Source: Ambrosia x helenae (Eukaryota > Streptophyta > Magnoliopsida > Asterales > Asteraceae). From it: a stretch of DNA of 64,000 nucleotides. A program made the position numbers and the translations under genes. Below, one piece after another: positions 36,006 through 46,781 of this stretch. Under the pieces are notes generated by a model that was not told the DNA's origin, did no database searches, and worked only from the letters and a program-made list of their open reading frames with translations. The stretch covers positions 57,623,468 through 57,687,467 of the forward strand of contig CM061233.1 of assembly GCA_030844895.1 (NCBI GenBank), read 5' to 3'. How positions within the stretch are numbered: position 1 is the first letter of the stretch; each line of letters starts with the position of its first letter.

Positions 36006-37739
36006 TGGTGGTTGTTGGTTGTTCATGGTGGCTCTGTTGAATCCGAGCCTTCAGTTAAAAAACTCGTCCGATCAAATTCCGTTAACGAAAATACTAAAAA
36101 AAGCGAAGGACGCTCTTATCAAATTTCTTGATCATAATTTGTTCATCATAATATTATCTCTTTCACTCGCTTTCTAATGCACCTAGATTTGAGCAATAAG
36201 CAGATTTCCGGCTCGCTCAAGCGGATCTCGTCAATCTATTAATGATGAGCAGTTTTTAACTAAACCAAGATCAAATTATCAGATCTACTCCAAGCTAAAT
36301 CAACGAAAGCTATCAACTCGCGAATTTATACATCGATCAACCCACTGGCAAACTTTCGGTAAGTTTGTTAAGCAACTCTGATATAAGCATTGTGAATCTG
36401 AGCCAGAACTCTATTCACGAGGTTTCTTCTTCAATTGTTGATTTATGGTTCTTAAGATGTAGATCTAGTCTGCTTGAAAGCTCGCAACTTAATCTAGCAG
36501 AGCACTCGCCTAGCTGGTAGCTAAATTTTGACACCTTTTACGATCCCAGTTTAAAAAGTTCAATGAACGGTATTTGACTTTTTTTTTTTTTTTTTTTTTT
36601 GTGGAGTGACGCAAATGACTTTTTGTGATAATGAAATCATGAGAAAGGGAGAGAAATATACATATTATGTACTTTTTTATTAAATAAGCTTTTAAAGAAA
36701 AATGGCAAAAAGACCAAAGTGCCCTCATGTGACAGACATATGATCAAACTTAATGTAAAATGTTAACCAAGTTAAATTAAAAGAACAATGCCCAATAAAA
36801 ATAACAACATAAAAAACATCCATTGTAATTTTGGTAATTAAAAGATAACGTTGACAATTTGGTTCAAACTTAAAAAGAACGTGGTGGTTGTTGGTTGTTC
36901 ACGGTGGCTCTGTTGCCTTCAGTTAAAAAAACTCATCTCGTCAGATTCTGTTGATGAAAATACTGAAAAAGGCGAAGGACACTCTTATCATATTTCTTCA
37001 TCATAATATTATCTCCCCCACTCACTCTCTAATGCACCTAGATGTGAGCAATAACCAAATCACTAGCTTGCTTCGGGAGGATCTCGCTAATCTATCAATG
37101 ATGAGTAGTTTTCTACAAAACCGAGATCAATTATCATATCTACTACGAGCTAAATCATCAAAAACTATGGTCTTGCGAATTTAGACATTAATAAAGCCAC
37201 TGGTGAACGTACGGTAAGTCGTTTAAGCAACTTTGATATAAGCATTGTGAATCTAAGCCAAAACTCTCTCCACAGGGTTTCCTCTTCAATTGTTGATTCA
37301 TGGTTCTTAACATGTAGATATAGTCTGCTTGAAAGTTGACAACTTAACCTAGTAGAGCCTTCACCTAGCTGGTAGCTAGCAATTTCACCACCGTGCGATC
37401 CTAGTTTTAGAAGTTCGATGGACGATATTTGAAATTTTCGGTATAGTGAAGCAAATGACTTCTCCTAATAATGACATTATGAGAAAGGGAGAGAAATACA
37501 TATTTTTTATTTTCTTTAAATTCTTTTTTGTTTTTCTATTAAATAAGATTTTAAAAAAGGGTAAAAAGATCAAAGCGCCCTTAAGTGAAAGGCATATGAT
37601 CAGACTTAATATGAAATATTAACCAAGTTAGATTAAAATAACAATGCCCGATAAAAGATAGTAACATCAAGGACATCCGGTGTAATTTTGGTAATTAAAA
37701 ATACAACGCTAACAATTTGGTTCAAATTTAAAAAGAACG
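36006..37739 (+). repeat. Tandem duplication, about 876-bp period
   Basis: Unit 1 (about 36006-36881) and unit 2 (about 36882-37739) both begin TGGTGGTTGTTGGTTGTTCA and end TTCAAA(C/T)TTAAAAAGAACGT. They differ at many sites, so the duplication is not recent. Confidence 0.85.
36175..37185 (+). pseudogene. Leucine-rich-repeat gene fragment, two decayed copies
   Basis: Copy 2 (37030-37185) reads MHLDVSNNQITSLLREDLAN and LSMMSSFLQNRDQLSYLLRA, an LRR pattern of LxLSNNxIxGxL followed by LxxNxL. Copy 1 (36178-36300) reads HLDLSNKQISGSL and then meets stops. Both are followed by similar sequence and by donor-like GGTAAGT (about 36359 and 37212). This pattern is seen in LRR receptor kinases; a STRUBBELIG-type origin is possible but unproven. 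Upstream, VHGGSVESEPSVKKLVRSNS in copy 1 may be another exon or leader. No signal peptide, membrane segment or kinase domain is present, so this is a captured piece, not a gene. Confidence 0.5.
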
Positions 37740-38077
37740 TAAAATGCAATTTAATCATATATATGCCATTTTCTATTTTTATTTAAGTTTGAGAGAACAA
37801 CTTTTTACAATAATTTCCTGCTACTAGACCAAATGCCATTTAATCTTGGAAAAATTACAGAAATCGTCCTTGATGTACATCATTTTTCAGTGGTTGCACT
37901 TTAACTTTAAAATTGATGAGAATCATTATTCATGTTTCAAAATCTTACACCGTTTATCCTTTAGAACTAACCCCAATCAATTTTCGTGGTAAAATCTGCC
38001 ATGTGGACCCCACATGAGGGCAAATTAGTCTTTTTACTCTTTAATAAAAAATATTTTAATACATAAAACAAAAGGAA

Positions 38078-40830
38078 TCTATACTACATATAAATACATC
38101 TCTTATGGGTACAATAGTAATTTAACAACAAAACAAGTTTTAAAGCTATATGTACAACCCTTTACAACACCCAAGGCTTAAGACACGTCTTTTCATTATT
38201 TTAAGACGCCCGTTACTGTCACCGTCATTGCTTTGTCTCTTCAATTTCCCAACTAAATGCAATAAACCAGGGAATTGAGAGATAAATCGGTAGATAACAA
38301 GAAAGGTGGAAATCCAGTAGCAATCAATCTGTACGATCTCTGATTTTTTTTTAGATTTTCTGTTTGTATTTAGATTCTAGGGTTCCAGGTTTTTCTTGAA
38401 TATCTTCAAATTAGGATTCCAGTGTTTTTTTTTTTTTTTTTTTTTTTTGTAATCCAGGAGAAGGAAACGATTCTGTTTTTTGGGAATCTGTGAGAGCATC
38501 ACCCGAAGAAGGATGTACTGGCATCAAGTAGACCTGTTACCATCATCAAATCCAGTGGAGGTTCGTGAATATCTTTATATCCAGGTTATCTGTTGTTCCT
38601 ACAATTTAAACAGCCTTTAGTTTCCAGTTTTAATTTTCTAGCTTTATTGGTTTTTATTTAATTTATTCTTCTATCATATAGTGATGGTGAGTGCAAATAT
38701 CTCCCAAAGTATTTCAGGTTGATGGTTTCAAATCCACTTTCTGTCGGGACATGGTACTGCTCTTAGGTCTTATCTCAAATGGGTCGAATTAGATGGAGAA
38801 GGTTAAATGGGGAATGGGTCGAATTGGGTAGTCATTTAAACTAAGCACTTGTTTTTGCTTTTTTTTTTTGTGTTTGTAGGTGGAGTAATGGGGAGCAGTC
38901 CTCTGCAATTAGTTCCAGCCTTCAAGTATGAACCTGTTATTGACATTCTAAACAGTTTGCTCTATAAGAATGCGAACGTAGAATTGGACCCTCTTTGTTT
39001 GTTAATGATTAAATTATTCTTTTAGGTGTAATATCAATCAGTTTCAAGGATCTAAGCAGCCAACTTTCAAGCAAAAGCAAAATTTTGTTTGCTGAATTGA
39101 ATCAATGAGGTGATTGTATATTGATTGTGTGTATAACATAGTTGCGTAGGGGCTCTCTAATTGGCGGGATATTTATATCACACTGTTTTTTTTCTCTTTT
39201 TGTTGTAGACATTAACGAATGTTGTTGCCTCTAAGTTCACTGACATTGGTGTTGATTTGAGACCTGACTTGGAACCCGTTTAGAAAGGTAATATCTCGCT
39301 TTTATTTATATCTTTGAAATATTTAGTAAGAAAAAACAACACAAATTACTATGATAATACTTCATTTTGCAAATATATTAAAATTTAAAACATATGATGT
39401 TACGGGTTAGATTGTCCGTTGTGAGTCGCGAGCGACCCCCGGGCCCGGCGCGAGCAAAGTTTCACCCCGATGCTCACCTCCAGCCAAAACAGTCCCGACG
39501 CGAGCACACGCGATGATGCTCGCGTATGTTAACGGGAGAAAGTGAGCATAGGTCGCCCCGATGCTCACCCCTATCCACAACGGGGTCAAACGATGTGGTT
39601 AATTGACAGTGAAGTCGGTGGCTCGCGTCTGGTCGCTCGCGGCCCACAACGGACGGTCTTATGAAAATGATGAGTTTAGTTATAAAGAGATTCGCTGAAT
39701 ATATATAAGTAGTAAGTATATAATACTATATAATGTAAATCTACTTGCTAGAACCATTTCCTTCTCCTTTTAGTGTGGAATGCTGGGTTGGAAATGATTG
39801 GTCGTGACTTGAATATCTTTGCTGATATAAGTTCATGCTGTATGTAATAATTCTATAGAAATCATCTTTGGCCAAGGTATGTTGTTCATTTTGGTAACTT
39901 ATATGAGGGTGTTGATGTGTTATACTTGTTTTTAGGATAACTAGGTGAACAAGGATATGTGTTTTAGGCCAGTCTGATTGGTTATTGTTGCTTTCAAATT
40001 ATCATTTGTACTTAAATGTGTTTAAGATTTTAAAAATACAATATGTGCTTAGTCGAAAAGGCTATTTAGAGTTAGTTTGCTTATAAAACTATTAATTTGA
40101 CTAATAGCGGCATTTAAATGAGTTTTATCATACATTCTTTATGTACAGGATCTACAATAACTAAACCAATTGAAAGGAATGTGCTGATTTGTGGCCTAAA
40201 AATGCAAGTGCTTCTAATGCAATTGTTTTGGAACTTGTCATGAGTTTTATGTTTGGTTACTTGTTTTTTGTTTTGTTTTGACTACATATTTGATGTATAT
40301 GTAACCCACATGAGAATATTGTTTTTGAAACATCCATTTTGGACATGAAACGAGAGGATTGATAAAGTAACAAAAACAAAAAAAATGTCTTATTACTTTA
40401 ATGATATACTGATCAAACCATGTTTTATTTGGATACATGGACATAGTCAGATAAATAATGTGTAGTTCTTCACGTTTACACTCAGTCATCAGTTGCTTAC
40501 TTTGTTTGCGTATTCTAATACTGATGTTTATTAAATTGGGCTTCGCATTTTGACCTTCTTTACTCGACTTTCATGTTTATGGATTTTGTAATTAAGGAAT
40601 GCACTCATTTCTGTTTGCAATTTGAAACCCTCCTTGCTTGACTTGTTGGTATCTTTTGACAGCACAATTTACACTCTTTTATGTAATTGTAGTTTTTGAC
40701 TTTTATTTTCACTATCCATATGTTAATATGTTGCAGCAATATATACATGATGACTTTTAGTTTAAAATTATTATATATGTAATAAAAGTTTACGGGTGCA
40801 GCCCCGCCGCAACGCGCGGGTTCCTGCTAG
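38078..40830 (+). mobile_element. Non-autonomous Helitron, 2.75 kb
   Basis: The 5' end is TCTATACTACATATAAATAC after an A (38077). The 3' end is the hairpin CCCGCCGCAACGCGCGGG then TTCCTG and CTAG (40827-40830) before a T. The TC start, CTAG end, subterminal hairpin and insertion between A and T are the Helitron hallmarks. There is no Rep/helicase frame and no long ORF. The interior holds a 249-bp MITE and a T23 tract near 38425. A putative exon boundary TTTGTAGGTGGAGTAATGGG near 38874 hints at gene-derived cargo that I cannot identify. Confidence 0.85.
39410..39658. mobile_element. 249-bp MITE, TTA target, copy 2 (inverted)
   Basis: It is flanked by TTA (39407-39409, 39659-39661). Inverted ends are GATTGTCCGTTGTGAGTCGC and, from the right, GACCGTCCGTTGTGGGCCGC. 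It has the same length as, and lies in reverse orientation to, the copy at 35289-35537. It is inserted in the Helitron, so it is younger than that insertion unless it was carried in. Confidence 0.9.
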
Positions 40831-40853
40831 TTAAAAATAATGTATGTATACAT

Positions 40854-40886
40854 ACACACACACACTCTCTCTCTCTCTCTCTCTCC
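40854..40886 (+). repeat. (CA)n(CT)n microsatellite
   Basis: A compound CA/CT repeat in the MULE body just right of the Helitron end. Confidence 0.9.
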
Positions 40887-41519
40887 CACGTCATCAGCAC
40901 CGTCATCTGCTACTATCATAACCCTATACGACCACCACCATCCACCTGCCACTGCACCATACCCGTATGAAACCCTCACCACATTTGGTTTTAAAACCCC
41001 AACTCCCTCTAATTACAACGATCACCACGATCGTTGACAAACCTAAACACCACTACCTCCGATGTCATCTAACCCTCAACCCTAACCTCCAATAATAACC
41101 ATCACCACCATCTTCGGTTGCTGTTAGGTTCTTCTACAACATTGGATTTAAACTCCATTGTTGTAAATTGGGTTGACTGGATAGATGAAGAAGAAGGTTA
41201 GATTTGGGTATTTTGACAATAACTCATTAAAGAATTAGATTTTGGTGTTTTGACTAAATCGATTTGGGGTAGGGTGTGTTGAAGAATTAAAAGTTATGGT
41301 TTGCTGATTATGGTGAGGGTGTTGGATTGATGGGGTTTCGTGGTAGTTGTCGGATTTGTGGGGTTTTGTAGTGGCAGGTGGATGTTAGTGGAATTGTGGC
41401 AGGCAGTGGTGGTGGTGTAGGGTTGTTGATGGCAGATTGTGGTGCTTGGGCGTTGTTTGTGGCAGGTTTGTGGAATAGGTGGAGGTGGTGGTGCGGCTTG
41501 GTGGTGGTAGTGGTGGATG

Positions 41520-41592
41520 GGAGAGAGAGAGAGAGAGAGGGGAGAGAGAGAGAGAGAGAGAGAAAGAGGGGGGGAGAGAGAGAGAGAGAGAA
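41520..41592 (+). repeat. (GA)n microsatellite
   Basis: A long interrupted GA repeat, opposite in strand sense to the CT repeat at 40854. Overlapping ORFs on both strands are low-complexity artefacts. Confidence 0.9.
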
Positions 41593-42397
41593 TGGTGAGG
41601 AAGAGAGAGCGGTGAAAACACATTGGTTTTTATTAAATATTACAAGATTTTATTCTTTTTTGGTTTTCATTAATTGTTTTTCAAATAGTTGGGTAGAAAA
41701 GACTAAACTACCCTTTTATGGCCACATTTATTTGTTAAAAAATAACCAAGTTAGTGCTAAAGGATAATGAGTGTTAGATTTTAAAACATAAAAGATGATT
41801 TTCATTAGTTTTAAAGTTAAAGAACAACTACTAAAAAAATAACGTAAACATAAAGAATGATTTTTGTAACTTTTTCTTTAATCTTTGTATCTATCTATAT
41901 GTACCCTTAATATATTTGGGATTAATTGGATTTTAAATTAATGAATAATGATTGTCTCATGACTTGAAACTCACAAATAATTGAATGCATATCTTGAATT
42001 TTCAACAAAATAAAAATTTAAAAACAACACGAGGGTGAATGTCAGGACATATGAGACATCATCCTAGTCAATATATAACGCTAGTCGGTGCGGGAATCAT
42101 CCCACACCCCGTTTTGAATTGTTCGGAACACGCACACCGCCCCCATAGGGACGTCCTCGTCCTCAACGTTCTCGTGAGAACGTTTGAAACGGGCCAAATT
42201 CATCTCTCCTATTAAATATTCGACCGTTCACACCTACTTTTTAACAGCTATTTAAAAAAAAAAATCAATTTTTACAAACTATAAAAAACCAACCCATCTT
42301 TCACATTTTATTATACCATTTTCTCTACAATCTTCACTTATCTTTTATAAAAAAAAAAAAAAAAAAACCCTCCCAAAAACACACAAGAATCTAAAAA

Positions 42398-42754
42398 ATG
42401 GCGGCCTGGACTTCGGATAACGAGATCAAATTGGTGACGGCCTGGATCAATATCAAAGGGACAACGTATGAAGAAGTAAATACGTCTTCTTTTTGGAACA
42501 ACGTTTTGGCGGAATACAGTCGTTTAAGCCAAACAAATCAACGCAGTGCGGATCAACTCGCTAGTAAGTGGTGGACCTTACACAGAAGGTGTATGAGGTG
42601 GAACATCCTATTTCAAGCCACGATGGAGGCAAACCCTGGTATTATCCAACGAGCGGCAATCAAACGCACACAAGAAGACCATCGAGTTGCTCACGAGGAA
42701 GAATTCAGCTTCCCCGTCTTCTCGCATGGCAATTGTTGCAGTTTTTTAATGTAG
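42398..42754 (+). CDS. SANT/Myb-like ORF of a Harbinger-type element
   Basis: This 118-residue frame starts MAAWTSDNEIKLVTAWINIK and continues with FWNNVLAEYSRL and WWTLHRRCMRWNILFQATME. The W...D...L..AW then FW..V...Y then W..L...C.RW spacing is that of the trihelix/Myb-SANT-like domain found in plant NAM-associated proteins and in the ORF1 protein of PIF/Harbinger elements, which helps the transposase bind DNA and enter the nucleus. It is shorter than usual and lacks the C-terminal NAM-associated half: after about residue 90 the sequence becomes unlike the family and ends EEEFSFPVFSHGNCCSFLM. It lies inside TAA-flanked TIRs, so I read it as a transposon remnant and not a host gene. The AUG context (AAAAATGGCGG) is good. 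Expression is unknown. Confidence 0.6.
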   Translation: MAAWTSDNEIKLVTAWINIKGTTYEEVNTSSFWNNVLAEYSRLSQTNQRSADQLASKWWTLHRRCMRWNILFQATMEANPGIIQRAAIKRTQEDHRVAHEEEFSFPVFSHGNCCSFLM

Positions 42755-43079
42755 GTGCTTTTTAAATTTCGAATGTTTAGTGTTTAATTTCGAATGTTTA
42801 ATGTTTAGTGTTTTTTATTAATATTTGGGTGTTTTTTTCAGTAATTTTTTTTTACGAATTGTTTTTTTTTTAATTTTTAAAATATTTAATTATTAATTCA
42901 TTTGAAATATAATTAAAAAATTAAAGTTAAACAAAATAAAATAATTAATAACAAATGAGGGGAGATGTCCCCATACCCTTGGTTAGTTAGTCCTCAAAAT
43001 AAGGACATCCCACCCTTATTTACGTGACACCTATGTGGCATAGAGGACATCCCATTTGGGTTGTCCCTATACCCACTAG

Positions 43080-43605
43080 TAGGGGTGTTCATCGAATCGA
43101 ATAACGAATTTTTAAATTATTCGAATCGAATTTTTCGAATAATTTATTTTTTTACTGAATTCGTATTTGATTCGAATTTGATTAAAAGCTGATCAATTCG
43201 ATTTGAATTTGTATTCGAATAAAAAACTCAATTCGTATTCGATTTGAATTCGTATAAGAAACTCAAATTCGAATAAAATCCGTTTAAGGTTAAGACTTAA
43301 GTTATGAGTTTTAGTTAGACTTGGGGCTTAGTAATGGGCTAATTTATTACTTAGGTCAAATTCATATATTAGCCCATGTTCTAAAGTTGTAGGTGTGTAT
43401 ATAATTTTATATATATATATATATATATAATAAATATGTATTATTTTTATTCGAATTTCGAATCGAATCGAATTTATAATCATAAATTCGTATTCGATTT
43501 ACTGAACTCGGATTGAATCGAATTCGAATTCTTGATCATTGAATCGAATTCTTTATAATCGAATCGAATTAAGTCGAATTTCGAATCGAATTCTGAACAC
43601 CCCTA
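43080..43605. mobile_element. 526-bp hAT-type element rich in GAATCGAAT motifs
   Basis: An 8-bp target duplication CCCACTAG lies at 43072-43079 and 43606-43613. TIRs are TAGGGGTGTTCA and its exact complement. The interior is full of self-complementary TTCGAATCGAATT motifs near both ends and can form a long hairpin. Non-autonomous. Confidence 0.93.
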
Positions 43606-43664
43606 CCCACTAGTCTAATAGCCTCTTCCAATGTTTTAGTTTTATTTAATTTTAGGCCTACTAA

Positions 43665-44084
43665 GGGTATGTTTGGCAATGAGCTTTTAAGAGCTTTTAG
43701 GAGCTTCAAGCTTCAAGCTTTTAAGAAAAAGCTCATACTTAATAAAAAGCCTTGTTTGGTTGAAGGGGCTGAAAGCTTTTAGGTTAGAGAAAAAGCTCAA
43801 CAGTGAAAAGCTACTAGTAGTAGCTTTTAAGAAAAAGCTCTACTAGTTACAAGTTTTTAATTAGTAAATGACACAAATACCCATTCTATTTTAAAAATAA
43901 AATAAAAATCTTATTTACAAGCTTTTAATTATGCCCATTTTGGTCATTGTTTACATTTGATTAAAAGCTCCAGGTACTCTACAAAACACCAAAATATATT
44001 TAAAAAGCTTCCAGCTATTAGCTTTCAGCTACCAGCTTCCAACTTCCAGCTACCAGCCTCCAGCTAATTTTGCCAAACATACCC
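43665..44084. mobile_element. 420-bp Tourist-like MITE
   Basis: It is flanked by TAA (43662-43664, 44085-44087), with TIR GGGTATGTTTGGCAA at both ends. The interior has many AGCTTTTA and AGCTNCCAGC repeats of opposite sense at the two sides. Confidence 0.9.
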
Positions 44085-44087
44085 TAA

Positions 44088-44644
44088 GTTGTACCTCATG
44101 CACTGAAAATTTACCCTGTTTAATTCATTTTGTTATTTTATATTGATTTCAATAATGTTTAAACTCTATACAAACCGCTGGTAAATATATCTTACACTTA
44201 TAGAGTCCAATAAATTATACATCAAGAGCAATAAGCCAATAACGGGGTCTGGATTTAAATGCTCATGTTATTGGATACGAATGAGAGCATCAAATAACAC
44301 AACATTGCATGGTGAGTCAAAGATTCTAATATTACACATATTTTTAATTTTTAATATATGAAATAGTTGTGTTATAAAACCAACCAGATTACCAATTATT
44401 TCGTGTTGTTTAGACTTTAGTGGAGATTTATGCAAAATACACACACATAATTAAAAGTGATGTGATGATATATATATATATAAATTGGAGAAGTAAAATA
44501 TATTTTACATATGTAAATGGCTATCGTGGGGGCAAAAGTAAAGTTGCACTAATTTTAGCGTTATTTTACTAATTTCGTGAAAATAATGTTAAAAATGACG
44601 GACGGTTAATTATGTATCATGTGGTGGCATTGATAGTCAAAAGA
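44088..44644. other. AT-rich spacer
   Basis: No gene or element was recognised. A short (TA)n run lies at 44469-44481. Confidence 0.5.
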
Positions 44645-44785
44645 CAAGGGGGTACATGCACCAATCGGGTTTGTCCCGATTGCTAAGTGTTGTGCCTTAT
44701 GTTCAAGGCTTGAAACAAAACCACTATCGAGCCGGGGGTCTCACTGGAAGCAACCTCTCTATACCCATAGGGTAGAGGTAAGACT
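44645..44785 (+). mobile_element. SINE-like sequence, left part (split by copia)
   Basis: CCACTATCGAGCCGGGGGTC, CAACCTCTCTATACCC and GGTAGAGGTAAGACT follow the 3' region of the plant Au-type SINE. The sequence breaks at GACT where the copia element starts and resumes after it (52070). A tRNA-like head is too degraded to call. Confidence 0.55.
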
Positions 44786-45540
44786 TGTTGGATATATAGG
44801 ATGTCCGATGTAATTAAAAGTCGAGATCAACGTAACCCAACCCGGTACGTTCCGAAGAGTTACACGTTGGTACACGAATCAGATAAGTTCACGCGTTGGT
44901 GGATTATTATTTATGAAATAATAATTGTTTTAGTCTTGAGGGATTTAATATTAATAAGATTAATATTAAGGAGTATCTTGAGGGACTTAATATTAATAAG
45001 ATTAATATTAAGGAGTATTAAGATATTTAGCAAGGGGGTTTATTGCAAGTTGTTGTCTTATAAAAGGAGGGTTAAAGAGTAAACCCTAATGCACACTTTT
45101 GATAAAACAACAAACCCTTGCCTCCTCTTCTTGGCTTTTTGCGGCCGCCACCAAAGAAAAGAAGGCCGCCGCCTTCTTCTTTTTTTTGTTCGGCCATCAA
45201 CCACCACAAGCTACCACCTTCCTCTTGCAAGTGTTGTTTCCCGGTTGGTTCGTGCTCGGTTGTGAACTTCCTACTAGCGAGGATTTGTTGTAACCCGCGT
45301 GTTACAATTCCGGTGTAGTCGTCAAAGGTTGATTACTAAACCCCCTATGGTTGTTTATTATTTATTTGTTTATACGTGTTTAACTGAGATCCTGATTGGG
45401 AATATTTTATTAATCGGATTAATAAAATTAATTAACAATTTATATATAAAATCGGCTATTATATATATTGTATATATAATCCGTTTTTGTTAAATATATA
45501 AACCGCTTCCGCTGTGTATACGATACCATGATTCCCAACA
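44786..45540 (+). repeat. Copia 5' LTR with internal 42-bp duplication
   Basis: It runs from TGTTGGATATATAGG to ATTCCCAACA. It has a TATA box TTATAAAAGG at about 45058. It is 42 bp longer than the 3' LTR because CTTGAGGG(A)(T/C)TTAATATT and its downstream sequence is tandemly doubled (44935-45018). The short ORFs within are LTR sequence. Confidence 0.92.
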
Positions 45541-45541
45541 G

Positions 45542-45554
45542 TGGTATTAGAGCC
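45542..45554 (+). other. Primer-binding site of the copia element
   Basis: TGGTATTAGAGCC begins one base after the LTR. It is the initiator-Met tRNA site with one change from TGGTATCAGAGCC. Confidence 0.88.
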
Positions 45555-46781
45555 ACGGTTACGCGCGTATAGATGGTAAAGTTATAATTTTGATCTATGT
45601 TTTATTTGTCAAAAATTGTTTATTTTGACAAAAGATCAAAAGCTTTTAGTTGTTCATGGATTGTGATGTGAATCGAGCCCTAGGTATTTGACCCTTGTCA
45701 TGGTTGTGTTTGTGATGGTTTTATTTCTTTATTGATTTGTATTTTTTTATTACGGATATTGGATCCGGTGTAATAGATAGGATTAGAATAGATTTGATTT
45801 TATTGTATTTTCAAATTTATTGTTGTAATCCTTCAAGTACAAGATCAAGACGAAGATAAAAAGGTGAACAGGTTCCATGAAGATAGAGATCTCGGGTCAA
45901 GTGGGAGCTATATCAAAATTGTTTTGAAACCCTTTTGACTAGTTCGTTTCGTTTCTGGCTAAAATGAAACGGGCGACCTATTAGGGGCTCGATTCGTTTA
46001 ATTTTATTATTATGTTTTGTGGTTGTGGTTTATTTATTGTAAATAATTTAGATAACCCAAAATAAATAAAATTTTCACAATCATGGCAACGGTTTTATTA
46101 AAACAAGTTTTATAAAGCCGAAAAGCATATTTAATAAAAGGAGTTTTATTAATATTAAAACAAGTGCATTCGCGATAATACAACCAACGTAGTTTAAATA
46201 GGGTATTTAAAACTATACCGTGTCGAGTGTTCAAAGGGGTTTCAATTATCACGAATAATATAAAATTGGATTTTATAAACTGTTGTGTGACTCACATCAT
46301 GCTAACGAGTCATTCAATATATTTATGGTAAATATTAAAATTAAATCCCAAATTTTAAATTGATGTTTCATGCCACCTTTAACGAGTTAACACTCCATTC
46401 TATATCGAACCCAAATGTTAGTGCTGACCCTGCATCTGGGCGTTGATCATGAGTGAAGGTAATCATCGCGGTTCCTGTGTAACATAGGCCGGTGTTACAG
46501 TTAACAATAAAGGACCAAACATCGCTTGTTTGACAAGTGGGCATAGTTGGGGTTAAACATACATCGCTTTTAGCGATAACCCCAAAAAGGAGAGTTGTGT
46601 AGTGGACACAATTAACAATCGTTGTTTACCTACCTAATTATGCCAGTGGACAGTGCTAAGCCAGTTCATTGTGTATTGATGAATCGGGATCTCATCCTAA
46701 TTAATTTTGCTTTTTGGGTCATAAAATAATTAGGATACTTAAAACATGAAATTCTAATACATTAGATTTTGAACTTTGTAG
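45555..46781 (+). other. Untranslated leader of the copia element
   Basis: This non-coding leader has no ORF over 72 codons. It contains CCATTC/TATATCGAA-type leader sequence but no motif I can assign. Confidence 0.6.

Larger units (their letters stand above)
35630..37740. mobile_element. MULE-like element with duplicated LRR cargo
   Basis: The left end region (TGACTAAAATGCAGGCGATG then CAAAATTACAATGGGTGTC, about 35622-35675) is an imperfect inverted copy of sequence at about 36815-36880 and again at 37665-37735. This fits a MULE whose right part, with cargo, is tandemly duplicated. The boundaries and target duplication could not be fixed, so the class is inferred from the TIR-like repeats and the resemblance to the MULE at 37848. 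Confidence 0.5.
37848..41876. mobile_element. MULE with 9-bp TSD, hosts a Helitron
   Basis: A 9-bp target duplication TTTAATCTT lies at 37839-37847 and 41877-41885. Inverted ends over 200 bp long run from GGAAAAATTACAGAAATCGT inward on the left, matching GAAAAAGTTACAAAAATCAT read inward from the right, and continue through TTTTAAAGTTAAAG and CTAAAGGATAA. Without the Helitron at 38078-40830 it is about 1.28 kb. Its body has CT and GA microsatellites and a GGTGG-rich stretch but no transposase. Confidence 0.85.
42079..43615. mobile_element. PIF/Harbinger-type element with SANT-like ORF
   Basis: It is flanked by TAA (42076-42078, 43616-43618). The ends are inverted: CGCTAGTCGGTGCGGGAATC on the left and, from the right, GACTAGTGGGTATAGGGACA, both continuing to a CCCA. 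It contains one SANT/Myb-like ORF but no DDE transposase. A hAT element (43080-43605) sits ten bases inside its right end. Without that insertion it is about 1.0 kb. Confidence 0.75.

Noticed and set aside
41294..41767. Overlapping ORFs on both strands rich in Arg-Glu or Ser-Leu-Pro
   Set aside because: They read the (GA)n microsatellite and simple G-rich DNA in the MULE body.
45082..45493. ORFs in the copia LTRs, present twice
   Set aside because: They are LTR sequence containing the TATA box and leader, and the two LTR copies explain the duplication.
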